From Sphingomonas aerophila (GTDB lineage: Bacteria; Pseudomonadota; Alphaproteobacteria; Sphingomonadales; Sphingomonadaceae), in contig NZ_JACIJK010000005.1 of NCBI RefSeq assembly GCF_014199305.1, positions 268,517 to 332,516 on the forward strand: DNA of 64,000 bases, written 5' to 3'. A program made the translations under genes and the position numbers. The notes under the pieces were generated by a model. That model saw nothing but the letters and a program-made list of their open reading frames with translations. It was not told where the DNA came from and made no database searches. Position 1 is the first letter of the stretch. Each line of letters opens with the position of its first letter. Shown in pieces: positions 8,699 through 16,952 of the stretch.

Positions 8699-9586
8699 CT
8701 ATCTAGTATTGAGCGGTGTTAATTCCAATGGTGGTCCGCCGGCCCGGAGTGAGTTCGCGAGCGCAGGACCATCCCGCCCCGCCTGCCGCATCGCCTCCAG
8801 CGTCGGGCTGCCGTGGCGCTTGGCCAGACGGACGCCATCGGGACCGACCAGCAGCGGATGGTGATGGTAGCGGGGCGTCGGCAGGCCGAGCAGCGCCTGG
8901 AGCAGGCGATGAACATCGGTCGCGCGGAACAGGTCTAGCCCCCGTACCACATCGGTCACTCCCTGCGCCGCGTCGTCGATCGTGACCGCCAGATGGTAGC
9001 TGGCGGGCGCATCCTTGCGTGCGAGGATCACGTCACCCGCGGCAAGCGGGTCCGCTTCGACCCGGCCCGCCGCCTCGTCGTGCCAATCGAGCGGTCCCGC
9101 CTCCTCGGCCGCCCGCGCCATGTCGAGGCGCCAGCAGTGCGGTCGCGACAGGTCGGACGTGGTGAGGGCGCGGCAGGTGCCGGGGTAGGTCGGCTCGGCC
9201 CCGTGCGGCGCGTGGAGGCTCGCGGCCGCGATCTCTGCGCGGGTGCAGAAGCATGGATAGACCAGGCCGCGCGCTTTCAGCTTTTCCAGTGCCGCCGCGT
9301 AGCGATCCAGCCGGGCCGATTGAAAGGTGACCGGCCCGTCCCATTCCAGCCCCAGCCAGTGCAGGTCCGCCAGGATCGCCTCGACATGTTCGGGCCTGCT
9401 GCGGGTACCGTCGATGTCCTCGATCCGCAGCAGGAACTGCCCGCCCGCCAACCGCGCCAGGTCGTGCGCCCGGATAGCGGAAGCCGCGTGGCCGAGGTGG
9501 AGGCGCCCCGTCGGGCTCGGCGCAAAGCGGCTCACGACGGGCGCGGCAACATCCGCTTGACCCTGAATCGCCGGTCGTGCTGTCAT
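8699..9586 (-). CDS. gluQ: Glutamyl-Q tRNA(Asp) synthetase
   Basis: Glutamylates the queuosine in the tRNA(Asp) anticodon. It is a 295-residue truncated GluRS-like enzyme with no anticodon-binding domain, as expected for GluQRS (YadB). The class I motif is at the N-terminus (RFAPSPTGRLHLGHAASA), a CFCTRAEI segment marks the zinc-region remnant, and VRLAKRHGS stands in for KMSKS. It heads the minus-strand operon that continues into the HIG1-type gene. The queuosine link fits the YhhQ transporter at the left end, though the two are not adjacent. Divergent from the HNH gene, with about 92 bases between. Confidence 0.93.
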   Translation of the reverse strand: MTARPAIQGQADVAAPVVSRFAPSPTGRLHLGHAASAIRAHDLARLAGGQFLLRIEDIDGTRSRPEHVEAILADLHWLGLEWDGPVTFQSARLDRYAAALEKLKARGLVYPCFCTRAEIAAASLHAPHGAEPTYPGTCRALTTSDLSRPHCWRLDMARAAEEAGPLDWHDEAAGRVEADPLAAGDVILARKDAPASYHLAVTIDDAAQGVTDVVRGLDLFRATDVHRLLQALLGLPTPRYHHHPLLVGPDGVRLAKRHGSPTLEAMRQAGRDGPALANSLRAGGPPLELTPLNTR

Positions 9587-9678
9587 GCGGTCGTCATTCG
9601 CATCGGCAATGGGTCACCCGGACCTGGAACGCCGCCGTATGCTGGGCCGTTCGCCAGGCCGAGAACGAGGGAGAAGTC

Positions 9679-10245
9679 GTGTTTCATCCCGACCTGATCC
9701 GACATCCAGATTCGTGTCCCGCACTCGTGCTCAACGCCGATTACACGCCCTTGTCCTATTACCCGCTGAGCGTGTGGCCCTGGCAGACCGCCATCAAGGC
9801 GATGTTCCTCGACCGGGTCGACGTGATTGCGCATTACGAACGCGAGGTGCGCAGCGCCACCATCGCCGTCAAGCTGCCCTCGGTGATCGCGCTCAAGCAA
9901 TTCGTGAAGCCGTCGCAGTTTCCGGCCTTTACCCGGTTCAACCTGTTCCTGCGCGACCGGTTCGAGTGCCAGTATTGCGGCCGCGGGCGCGACCTGACGT
10001 TCGACCATGTCGTGCCGCGGGCCCAGGGTGGCCGCACCACATGGGAGAATGTCGTCACCGCCTGCGCCCCCTGCAACCTGCGCAAGGGCGGGCGCACCCC
10101 GCGTCAGGCCGCAATGCCGCTGCACCTGGAACCGATCCGCCCGACCAGTTGGCAATTGCAGGAACATGGCCGGTCCTTCCCGCCGGGGTATCTGCATGAG
10201 ACCTGGCGCGACTGGCTGTATTGGGACATCGAGCTGGAAGCTTGA
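9679..10245 (+). CDS. HNH endonuclease family protein
   Basis: A 188-residue protein with a C-terminal HNH nuclease domain. Two zinc-ligand CxxC pairs flank the active site: CQYC at residues 97-100 and CAPC at 129-132, with the catalytic FDHVVPRAQGG (Asp109-His110) and WENVV (Asn124) between. The N-terminal LVLNADYTPLSYYPLSVW stretch is typical of a widespread housekeeping HNH family in proteobacteria. The exact role is unknown and it does not look like a toxin or a group I intron enzyme. GTG at 9679 follows GAGGGAGAA, a good ribosome site, so the longer open frame upstream is not used. Confidence 0.88.
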   Translation: MFHPDLIRHPDSCPALVLNADYTPLSYYPLSVWPWQTAIKAMFLDRVDVIAHYEREVRSATIAVKLPSVIALKQFVKPSQFPAFTRFNLFLRDRFECQYCGRGRDLTFDHVVPRAQGGRTTWENVVTACAPCNLRKGGRTPRQAAMPLHLEPIRPTSWQLQEHGRSFPPGYLHETWRDWLYWDIELEA

Positions 10246-10329
10246 CCACCTGTCATCGGTTGCGCGGATGGCGGGGTGGAACCAGCGGCCGGTCCGCCGC
10301 TTAACACCGTTTAAGCCATGCGAGGTACC

Positions 10330-10713
10330 ATGCGATCCATTCCTGCCGCACTTCTCCTGTCTGCCTGTGCCGCGCTGACCGCGTGCGGCAACACCGCCAA
10401 GCAAGAGCAGGCGGAAGCCGACAAGCGCGCCGCGGGCTTCGTGCCGCCATCGGTCATGTCACGGCTGGACTATGGCTCCATGGTCGAGCGGCGCTTTCAC
10501 GCGCTTGATCGCGACGGCGACAACATGGTTTCCGCCGATGAGCTGCCGCGTCAGGATTCAAGGCTGACGGCGCTCGACAAGGACAAGGACGGGCGCATCT
10601 CGTCCGAGGAGTGGGGCCAGGGCATGATCGGACGGTTCGACCGGCTCGACGCCAATCGCGACGGCTCCCTGACCACCGATGAGCGCGCCGCCGAAGGCCG
10701 GATGAAGCGTTGA
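10330..10713 (+). CDS. EF-hand calcium-binding lipoprotein
   Basis: A small exported protein with a lipoprotein signal (hydrophobic helix, then LTAC lipobox; the mature protein would start at that cysteine). Three EF-hand-type loops follow: DRDGDNMVSADE, DKDKDGRISSEEW and DANRDGSLTTDE. It probably binds calcium at the inner face of the outer membrane or in the periplasm. The partner is unknown. Two starts are possible, ATG at 10318 (MRGTMRSIP) or ATG at 10330 (MRSIP); the second gives a more usual signal peptide of about 19 residues. It ends 34 bases before ppc. Confidence 0.82.
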   Translation: MRSIPAALLLSACAALTACGNTAKQEQAEADKRAAGFVPPSVMSRLDYGSMVERRFHALDRDGDNMVSADELPRQDSRLTALDKDKDGRISSEEWGQGMIGRFDRLDANRDGSLTTDERAAEGRMKR

Positions 10714-10747
10714 CCGGAGCTATCTTGCGCTGCAGCATCGGCGCACG

Positions 10748-13414
10748 ATGACCCAGCCCGCACCCCTCGCCAACAATCCCGACGTCCGTTTCCTGGGCGC
10801 GCTCCTCGGTGACGTGATCCGCGCTTATGGCGGGGAGCCCTTGTTCGAGGCGACGGAGGCAATCCGCAGCGCGTCGGTCGAGGGGCACCGGGGCGGCGAT
10901 GCGGGCGCGGCCGAACTGGAGCTGGGCAGGCTCGACCTCGACGCCACGCTGGAATTCACGCGCGGGTTCATGCTGTTCTCGATGCTCGCGAACCTGGCAG
11001 AAGATCGGCAGGGCATCAGCGCGGAACCGGGCGCCGATGTCGCGGCGGCGCTCGCCCGGTTGGACGAACATGGCGTGACGCGAGAGGCGGTGCTGGCGTT
11101 GCTGTCCGGCGCGCTGGTTGCGCCCGTCCTCACCGCGCACCCGACCGAAGTGCGCCGCAAGAGCATGATCGATCACCGCAACCGCATCGCGCAGTTGATG
11201 GCGATCCGCGACACGGGGGCGACCGAAACCCCGGACGGTGACGCGGTGGATGAGGCGATCCGGCGCCAGATCGCGCTGTTGTGGCAGACCCGGGTTCTGC
11301 GTCGTGAACGGCTGTACGTCACCGACGAGGTGGAAACCGCGCTGTCCTATCTGCGCGATGTCTTCCTGCCCGCGTTGCCGACGCTGTACCAGCGCTGGGA
11401 CCGCGCACTGGGCGAGCGCGTGCCATCGTTCCTGAAGCCGGGCAGCTGGATCGGCGGCGATCGAGATGGCAACCCGTTCGTCACCGCGGATTCGCTCCGC
11501 ACCGCCCTGTCCCGGGCGAGCGAGACGGTGCTGGGCCACTACCTCGACGCCGTGCACGCGCTGGGCGCCGAGCTGTCGATCTCGACCGAGCACCAACCGG
11601 CCGACGCGGCGGTGCAGGCGTTGGCGGACGCGAGCGGCGACAATGCGCCAAGCCGCGCGGACGAACCGTATCGCCGGGCGCTGTCGGGCATCTACGCGCG
11701 CCTGGTCGCCACCCATCGTGCGCTGACCGGCAAGGCGGCGCCCCGGCCCGGCGCACTGACAGGTGAGCCTTATGCCGATCCGGCCGCCCTGCGCGGTGAC
11801 CTGGTTGCGATCGCCCGCGCCCTGGCGGGTGGCGGAGACGGGGCGCTGGCGGGCAGCGGGGCGCTCGGCCGGCTGATCCGCGCGGTGGACACGTTCGGCT
11901 TCCACCTCGCCACGCTCGACCTGCGCCAGAACAGCGCGGTTCACGAGCGGACGGTGGCCGAGCTGTTCCGCGTTGCTGGCGTTGAGGACGACTATGCCGC
12001 GCTGGACGAGGACGCACGGGTTGCGCTGCTGCGGCGCGAACTCGCCAACGCCCGCCCGCTATCCAGCCGCTTCGCCTCCTACAGCGAGGAGACGGCAGGC
12101 GAACTCGCGATTTTCGCCGCTGCCGCCGAGGCGCAGGCGCGGCTTGGTCCCGATTGCATCCAGCGTTCGATCGTGTCGATGGCGAAGTCCGTGTCCGACC
12201 TGCTGGAAGTCAATCTGCTGCTGAAGGAGGTCGGGTTGTATCGCGCAGGCGACCCGCCGTCCGCGACGATCCAGGCCGTGCCGCTGTTCGAAACCATCGG
12301 CGACCTGGAGGCGGCGCCCGCGATCATGACCGCCTGGTTCGCCCTGCCCGAAGCCGCCGCCCTCGCCCGCGCGCGCGGCCATCAGGAGGTGATGATCGGC
12401 TATTCGGACAGCAACAAGGATGGCGGCTACCTGACGTCCACCTGGTCGCTGTCGCGCGCATCCACCGCCCTGCGGCCGGTGTTCGAGGAAGCTGGCGTGA
12501 CCATGCAGCTGTTCCATGGCCGGGGCGGCGCGGTGGGGCGCGGTGGCGGCTCTTCCTTTGCCGCGATCCGTGCGCAGCCGCCCGGCACCGTCCAGGGCCG
12601 CATCCGCATCACCGAACAGGGCGAAGTGATCGCCGGCAAATACGGCACCCGCGACAGCGCGATCACCAACCTGGAAGCGATGGCGTCGGCGACCCTGCTC
12701 GCGAGCCTGGAGCCAGAGGCGCTGTCCAACGCCGAGAACGAAAGCTTCACCGCGGCGATGGATGCCATGTCCGCGGCAGCGTTCGGGGCCTATCGTGACC
12801 TGGTCTACCAGACGCCCGGCTTTCGCACCTTTTTCCGGCAGATCACGCCCATTGGGGAGATTGCGGGGCTGAAGATCGGCAGCCGTCCCGCCAGCCGGAC
12901 CAAGTCGGACGCGATCGAGGACCTGCGCGCTATCCCCTGGGTGTTCAGCTGGGCACAGGCGCGGATCATGCTGCCGGGCTGGTATGGTGTCGGTCAGGCC
13001 ATTGCGGCGGCCGATCGCGGCCTGCTGTCCGAGATGGCGCAGGGCTGGCCGTTGTTCGCCGCAACCCTCGCCAACATGGAGATGGTGCTCGCCAAGTCGA
13101 ACATGAGCATCGCGGGCCGCTATGCCGAGCTGGTCGAGGACAGCGCGCTGCGCCCGATCTTTGGCACCATCCGCGACGGGTGGCAGCAGGCCCATGACGG
13201 GCTGCTCGCCATCACCGGGCAATCACGGCTGCTGGAACACCATCCGGCGCTCGACAACTCGATCCGCCTGCGCCTGCCCTATCTGGAGCCGCTGAACCTG
13301 CTCCAGATAGAGCTGCTGAAGCGGCATCGCGCGGGTGAGGACGATCCCCGCGTGGCGGAAGGTATCCTGTTGTCGATCAACGCGATCGCCACCGCCCTGC
13401 GCAATTCTGGCTGA
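10748..13414 (+). CDS. ppc: Phosphoenolpyruvate carboxylase
   Basis: Anaplerotic enzyme that carboxylates phosphoenolpyruvate to oxaloacetate. At 888 residues it is full length. Signatures: LTAHPTEVRRKS near residue 128 (catalytic histidine), GGDRDGNPFV near 236, the FHGRGGAVGRGGG phosphoenolpyruvate loop near 589, and a C-terminal segment ending LLSINAIATALRNSG, where the terminal glycine is part of the effector site. ATG at 10748 is the first in-frame start after the lipoprotein stop. Cytoplasmic, normally regulated by acetyl-CoA and aspartate. Identification is secure. Confidence 0.97.
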   Translation: MTQPAPLANNPDVRFLGALLGDVIRAYGGEPLFEATEAIRSASVEGHRGGDAGAAELELGRLDLDATLEFTRGFMLFSMLANLAEDRQGISAEPGADVAAALARLDEHGVTREAVLALLSGALVAPVLTAHPTEVRRKSMIDHRNRIAQLMAIRDTGATETPDGDAVDEAIRRQIALLWQTRVLRRERLYVTDEVETALSYLRDVFLPALPTLYQRWDRALGERVPSFLKPGSWIGGDRDGNPFVTADSLRTALSRASETVLGHYLDAVHALGAELSISTEHQPADAAVQALADASGDNAPSRADEPYRRALSGIYARLVATHRALTGKAAPRPGALTGEPYADPAALRGDLVAIARALAGGGDGALAGSGALGRLIRAVDTFGFHLATLDLRQNSAVHERTVAELFRVAGVEDDYAALDEDARVALLRRELANARPLSSRFASYSEETAGELAIFAAAAEAQARLGPDCIQRSIVSMAKSVSDLLEVNLLLKEVGLYRAGDPPSATIQAVPLFETIGDLEAAPAIMTAWFALPEAAALARARGHQEVMIGYSDSNKDGGYLTSTWSLSRASTALRPVFEEAGVTMQLFHGRGGAVGRGGGSSFAAIRAQPPGTVQGRIRITEQGEVIAGKYGTRDSAITNLEAMASATLLASLEPEALSNAENESFTAAMDAMSAAAFGAYRDLVYQTPGFRTFFRQITPIGEIAGLKIGSRPASRTKSDAIEDLRAIPWVFSWAQARIMLPGWYGVGQAIAAADRGLLSEMAQGWPLFAATLANMEMVLAKSNMSIAGRYAELVEDSALRPIFGTIRDGWQQAHDGLLAITGQSRLLEHHPALDNSIRLRLPYLEPLNLLQIELLKRHRAGEDDPRVAEGILLSINAIATALRNSG

Positions 13415-13552
13415 CCGGGCGCAGGCGGCTGGCCGGTGCCGCCGCGTCCTATCGTGCCCCGAAGTAAAAACATGGGGGAGTTTCGAGGCGTCTTCCCCCA
13501 TAGGGCCCGACCCCGTGCGATTATCGGTAGCTCCAGCAAAGTGCAGGACTTT

Positions 13553-14734
13553 TTGACGCAGCAACGAACCTTTCCCGCCGGCATCGTCCACCTCGCCCTC
13601 GCGCTCGGCGGGTTCGCCATCGGAACGACCGAATTCGCGACCATGAGCCTGCTGCCCTTTCTGGCGCAGGGCCTTGGTATCGACGAACCCACGGCCGGCC
13701 ATGTTATCAGCGCCTATGCTTCCGGGGTTGTCGTCGGGGCGCCGTTGATCGCCGTCCTGTCGGCGCGGGTCGCCCGGCGAACATTGTTGCTGGGGCTGAT
13801 GATCACCTTTGCGCTGGGCAACGCCGCCAGTTCACTCGCCCCCACCTATGGCTGGATGTTGGTCGCCCGGTTCGCGAGCGGGCTGCCGCATGGCGCCTAT
13901 TTCGGCATCTCGGCGCTGGTCGCGGCATCGCTGGTGCCCGCCGAGCAGCGCACCCGCGCGGTGGGCCGGGTAATGCTGGGACTGACCGTCGCCACCATTG
14001 TCGGCGTGCCGCTCGCCAACGCGCTGGGCCAGGCGCTGGGCTGGCGATGGGGCTTTGCGGTGGTGGCGCTGCTGGCGACAGCAACCGCCGCCGCGCTGTG
14101 GTTCGTGGCGCCTCATGACCGGCCGGAGCCTGGCGCCAGCCCGCTTCAGGAACTGGGCGCGCTGAAGAACGGGCAGGTCTGGCTGACGCTGGCGATCGGC
14201 GCCATCGGCTTTGGCGGCCTGTTCGCGGTGTACACCTATCTCGCCTCCACCTTGCTGGAAGTGACGCGAGTGGGACCCGCGGCGGTGCCGTTCGTGCTGG
14301 CGATCTTTGGCATAGGACTGACGCTCGGCAACCTGATCGTGCCGCGTTTCGCCGATCGCGCGCTGATGCCGACCGCGGGCGGGCTGCTGTTGTGGAGCGC
14401 GGCGTCGCTGGCGTTGTACACCGTCGCGACCACGTCGCTGTGGGCGATCTGCGTCGCGGTGCTGGCCATCGGGATTGGCGGGGCGCTCGGCACGGTGTTG
14501 CAAACCCGGCTGATGGACGTCGCCGGGCGGGCGCAGGGGCTGGCCGCGTCGCTGAACCATTCGGCGTTTAACACGGCCAATGCGCTGGGGCCGTGGCTCG
14601 GCGGGCTGGCCGTTGCGGGCGGCTATGGCTGGGCCTCGACCGGCTGGGTCGGCTGTGCCCTGGCGCTGGGCGGCCTTGCCATCTGGGGCCTGACGATGTT
14701 GGTCGACAACGGCATGGAGGCTGTGCCCGCCTGA
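13553..14734 (+). CDS. MFS transporter, DHA1 family (AraJ/YdhP-like exporter)
   Basis: About 393 residues with twelve hydrophobic segments. The first helix GGFAIGTTEFATMSLLPFL and the helix-2/3 region with YASGVVVGAPL and ARRTLLLGLM are typical of DHA1 sugar- or drug-efflux permeases such as AraJ and YdhP. The substrate cannot be read from sequence. The frame is open upstream to 13436, but conserved sequence begins only at TFPAGIVHLALALGG. The TTG at 13553, preceded by GCAGGA, or the GTG at 13541 are the best starts. About 140 bases follow ppc. Confidence 0.85.
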   Translation: MTQQRTFPAGIVHLALALGGFAIGTTEFATMSLLPFLAQGLGIDEPTAGHVISAYASGVVVGAPLIAVLSARVARRTLLLGLMITFALGNAASSLAPTYGWMLVARFASGLPHGAYFGISALVAASLVPAEQRTRAVGRVMLGLTVATIVGVPLANALGQALGWRWGFAVVALLATATAAALWFVAPHDRPEPGASPLQELGALKNGQVWLTLAIGAIGFGGLFAVYTYLASTLLEVTRVGPAAVPFVLAIFGIGLTLGNLIVPRFADRALMPTAGGLLLWSAASLALYTVATTSLWAICVAVLAIGIGGALGTVLQTRLMDVAGRAQGLAASLNHSAFNTANALGPWLGGLAVAGGYGWASTGWVGCALALGGLAIWGLTMLVDNGMEAVPA

Positions 14735-14816
14735 TTGGGGGAGCAAAGGTGGCGCTGTACGCGCCCTTGCGCCGCCCCTACACGCGCTGGCAGGCGAAGG
14801 GTGTTTGGGAAAGAGC

Positions 14817-15728
14817 ATGATCGGACGTATTCTGGCCGGGATGGCCGCGCTGATCGCCACCACAGCACCCGCCCAGCAGCGCGCCGTCGCCGCCCCGCCC
14901 GCTTCAACCGGAGCGCCGCGTTCCATCCTGTTCGTCGGCAACAGCTTCACGCAGGGTGCCTCCTCCCCCGTGCGCAACTGGCACGCGGCGACCGTCACCG
15001 ACCTCAATGGCGCCGGCTATGGCGGGGTCCCGGCCCTGTTCAAACAGTTCACGCTTCAGGCCGGGCTGAACTATGCCGTCAGCCTGGAAACACAGGGCGG
15101 CAAGACCCTTGGCTTCCATTATGACCAGCGCCGCCGGCTGATCGACCGCGCGTGGGATGTGGTGGTGCTGCAGGAATACAGCACGCTCGATCCCGATCGC
15201 GCAGGCGATCCGACCAACTATCTGCGTGATGCCGGGCGGCTTGCCGCGCTGGTGCGAGCGCGCAATCCTGCGGTGCAGACCTGGTTGATGGCGACCTGGA
15301 CCCGCGCGGATCAGACCTACAAGCCGGGCGGGCGATGGTTTGGCCAGCCCGTCACGCGCATGGCCGTCGACCTGCGCGCGGCCGCCGACCGGGCCGTTGC
15401 GACCACATCCGGCATCGCCGGGGTGCTGCCGGTCGGGCAGGCCTGGAACCGCGCCTTTGCTGCCGGCCTCGCAGACCCGAACCCTTACGACGGGAAGGCC
15501 TTCGGGCAGGTCGATTTGTGGGCGCACGACCAATACCATGCCAGCGCCTATGGCTATTATCTCGAAGCGCTGGTGGTGTTTGGCCGCGTCACGGGGATCG
15601 ACCCGCTGGTGTTAGGGCGCAGCGAGCGTGCGGCGGACGAGTTGGGCATTTCCGCCGACCAGGCCGCCGCGTTGCAGCAGGTCGCGCATGACCAGCTTGC
15701 GGCCGAGGCTCCTATCCGCGCCCGCTGA
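14817..15728 (+). CDS. Exported SGNH/GDSL-like hydrolase
   Basis: A 303-residue exported protein. The signal peptide is MIGRILAGMAALIATTAPAQ with likely cleavage near residue 20. The mature protein opens with ILFVGNSFTQG (Ser43 as the SGNH serine) and continues with VVVLQEYST and a late DLWAHDQYHASAYGYYLEAL block providing the Asp/His pair. This resembles the DUF4886/SGNH group, likely an esterase or deacetylase acting on glycans or lipids; the substrate is unknown. I choose ATG at 14817 over the one at 14805 because it gives a cleaner signal peptide behind GGGAAAG. Confidence 0.8.
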   Translation: MIGRILAGMAALIATTAPAQQRAVAAPPASTGAPRSILFVGNSFTQGASSPVRNWHAATVTDLNGAGYGGVPALFKQFTLQAGLNYAVSLETQGGKTLGFHYDQRRRLIDRAWDVVVLQEYSTLDPDRAGDPTNYLRDAGRLAALVRARNPAVQTWLMATWTRADQTYKPGGRWFGQPVTRMAVDLRAAADRAVATTSGIAGVLPVGQAWNRAFAAGLADPNPYDGKAFGQVDLWAHDQYHASAYGYYLEALVVFGRVTGIDPLVLGRSERAADELGISADQAAALQQVAHDQLAAEAPIRAR

Positions 15729-15814
15729 CGCCGTCGGCGCTCTTACATGGGCGCGAAGCACGGCCGGCCGGGACCATGCTTCGCTTTGATGGAAAGAGGC
15801 GCGTCAGCGGCAGG

Positions 15815-15832
15815 GCCGGGCGACGGCCCGGC
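15815..15832. terminator. Hairpin between convergent genes
   Basis: Perfect 7-base stem GCCGGGC/GCCCGGC with a GACG tetraloop, followed on the plus strand by a T-rich CGTTTCTGT. It lies 86 bases after the SGNH hydrolase stop and 47 bases before the end of the convergent DUF6481 gene, so it could end transcription from either side. Confidence 0.55.
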
Positions 15833-15879
15833 GTTTCTGTCCAGCCGACTGCGCCATCAGGCGCCGCGCCGGGTCAGAA

Positions 15880-16224
15880 CTACTTGCGCGCCTTGCGGGC
15901 GGCATAGCGGGCATCGCGGGCCGCTTTCATTTCTTCAGCCGTGGCGGGCTTCAGACGAGCAGCCTTCTTGGCAGCAGCCGCTTCGGCTTCTGCACGGGCG
16001 GCAGCGATCGCCGCTGCCTTTTCGGCCTTTGCCTCGGCAAGAGCCGCCGCCTTGGCCGCACGAGCCTCTGCCAGGGCCGCTTGTTCCGCTTCCCAGGCCT
16101 GGCGACGCTCCGCCAGCACCGCTTCATCAACCGGAGGCTTGGCCTTCAGCTTCTCCAGCGCCTTTTGCTTGGCCTCCTGGGCCAGCGCGATACGATCTTG
16201 AAAGGAAGGTACTTTGAACGCCAC
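15880..16224 (-). CDS. Alanine/lysine-rich coiled-coil protein, DUF6481 family
   Basis: A 114-residue highly charged protein beginning MAFKVPSFQDRIALAQEAKQ. A long AEARAAKAAALAEAKAEKAA-type helix and a basic KAARDARYAARKARK tail follow. The N-terminal FKVPSFQDR is the hallmark of the sphingomonad/alphaproteobacterial DUF6481 family, which has no known function; the basic tail might bind nucleic acid. I choose the GTG at 16224, six bases after AAGGA. The longer frame from 16281 adds serine-rich sequence outside the family. Confidence 0.78.
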   Translation of the reverse strand: MAFKVPSFQDRIALAQEAKQKALEKLKAKPPVDEAVLAERRQAWEAEQAALAEARAAKAAALAEAKAEKAAAIAAARAEAEAAAAKKAARLKPATAEEMKAARDARYAARKARK

Positions 16225-16470
16225 GTATGATCCTTGGTAATCTGAACTGCTTGTTCGCTGCCGCTTGGACCTGCGAACCACAAGAACAATCTGACATGCC
16301 CTTCCGTTGCAGGTCGGGGCAAGGCCGGGACAGATTCGGGTGATCCGTCGCGCAAGCGGCCTTGTTCCCTATGCCCCATTTGCGCCGCCACGTCCATGAA
16401 GGCTAACGCAGGCGTAACATTTGGCACAAAATGGGTTGGCCTCGGTTGGTACCGCCGGAAAGGATGTGCA

Positions 16471-16659
16471 GTGCCAAGAGAAAAAATCGTTGCCGTCGGA
16501 CTGCTCACCCAGCGTGACCTGGACACGCTGGGAAGTGGCTTCCAGCGGCTGTTCCGCGTCAGCCAGGACAACCCGTTCGACGACCTGTTGCGGGCGTTGG
16601 ACCAGGTTGAGGAGCCCCAGCCCGCTGACGCTCGCCGCGTTTCGCGACCGGTGCCGTAA
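16471..16659 (+). CDS. Small conserved hypothetical protein (62 residues)
   Basis: Short soluble protein reading MPREKIVAVGLLTQRDLDTL, then GSGFQRLFRVSQDNPFDDLL and a LDQVEE tail. The LLTQRDLDxLGxxFxRLF pattern is one I associate with small single-copy proteins in sphingomonads, but I know of no function. GTG at 16471 is preceded by GGAAAGGAT. The upstream extension from 16396 is less likely to be translated. The amphipathic LTQRDLDTLG helix suggests a regulatory or adaptor peptide; this is inference only. Confidence 0.6.
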   Translation: MPREKIVAVGLLTQRDLDTLGSGFQRLFRVSQDNPFDDLLRALDQVEEPQPADARRVSRPVP

Positions 16660-16952
16660 CCGGACGCGCGCACGGACAACCTTGCTGCCCGGCTCCGCCC
16701 CTGCGACCTCCTCGACCATGCGAGCCCCATGGCCGGGCCGGCAAGCAAGAGCGGGCTGACGTGCGCCATGCCATGATTTTTATCCGTCAGCCCTTCGCGC
16801 CGGCTCCAACCGCTTGTGCAGCTTGGGTCGTCACGACAACCGTACTCGACAAGGCTCCATCACCAATCCTCCGCCACGGGCACGCGCTTGCCAGCGGGCG
16901 GGCCGTCACGTTAGCACTGGGGCAAATGGGCGGCTGATCTGGGGGCAGGAAC
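16660..16952. other. 293-base gap with no supported gene
   Basis: Between the small conserved protein and the secreted esterase. No open frame here has family-like content on either strand. A promoter for the esterase is expected, but I could not pick out a convincing -35/-10 pair. GGGGGCAGGAAC just before 16953 supplies the esterase ribosome site. Confidence 0.4.

Noticed and set aside
12059..13222. Minus-strand open frame of 387 codons inside ppc
   Set aside because: Antisense to conserved PEP carboxylase sequence.
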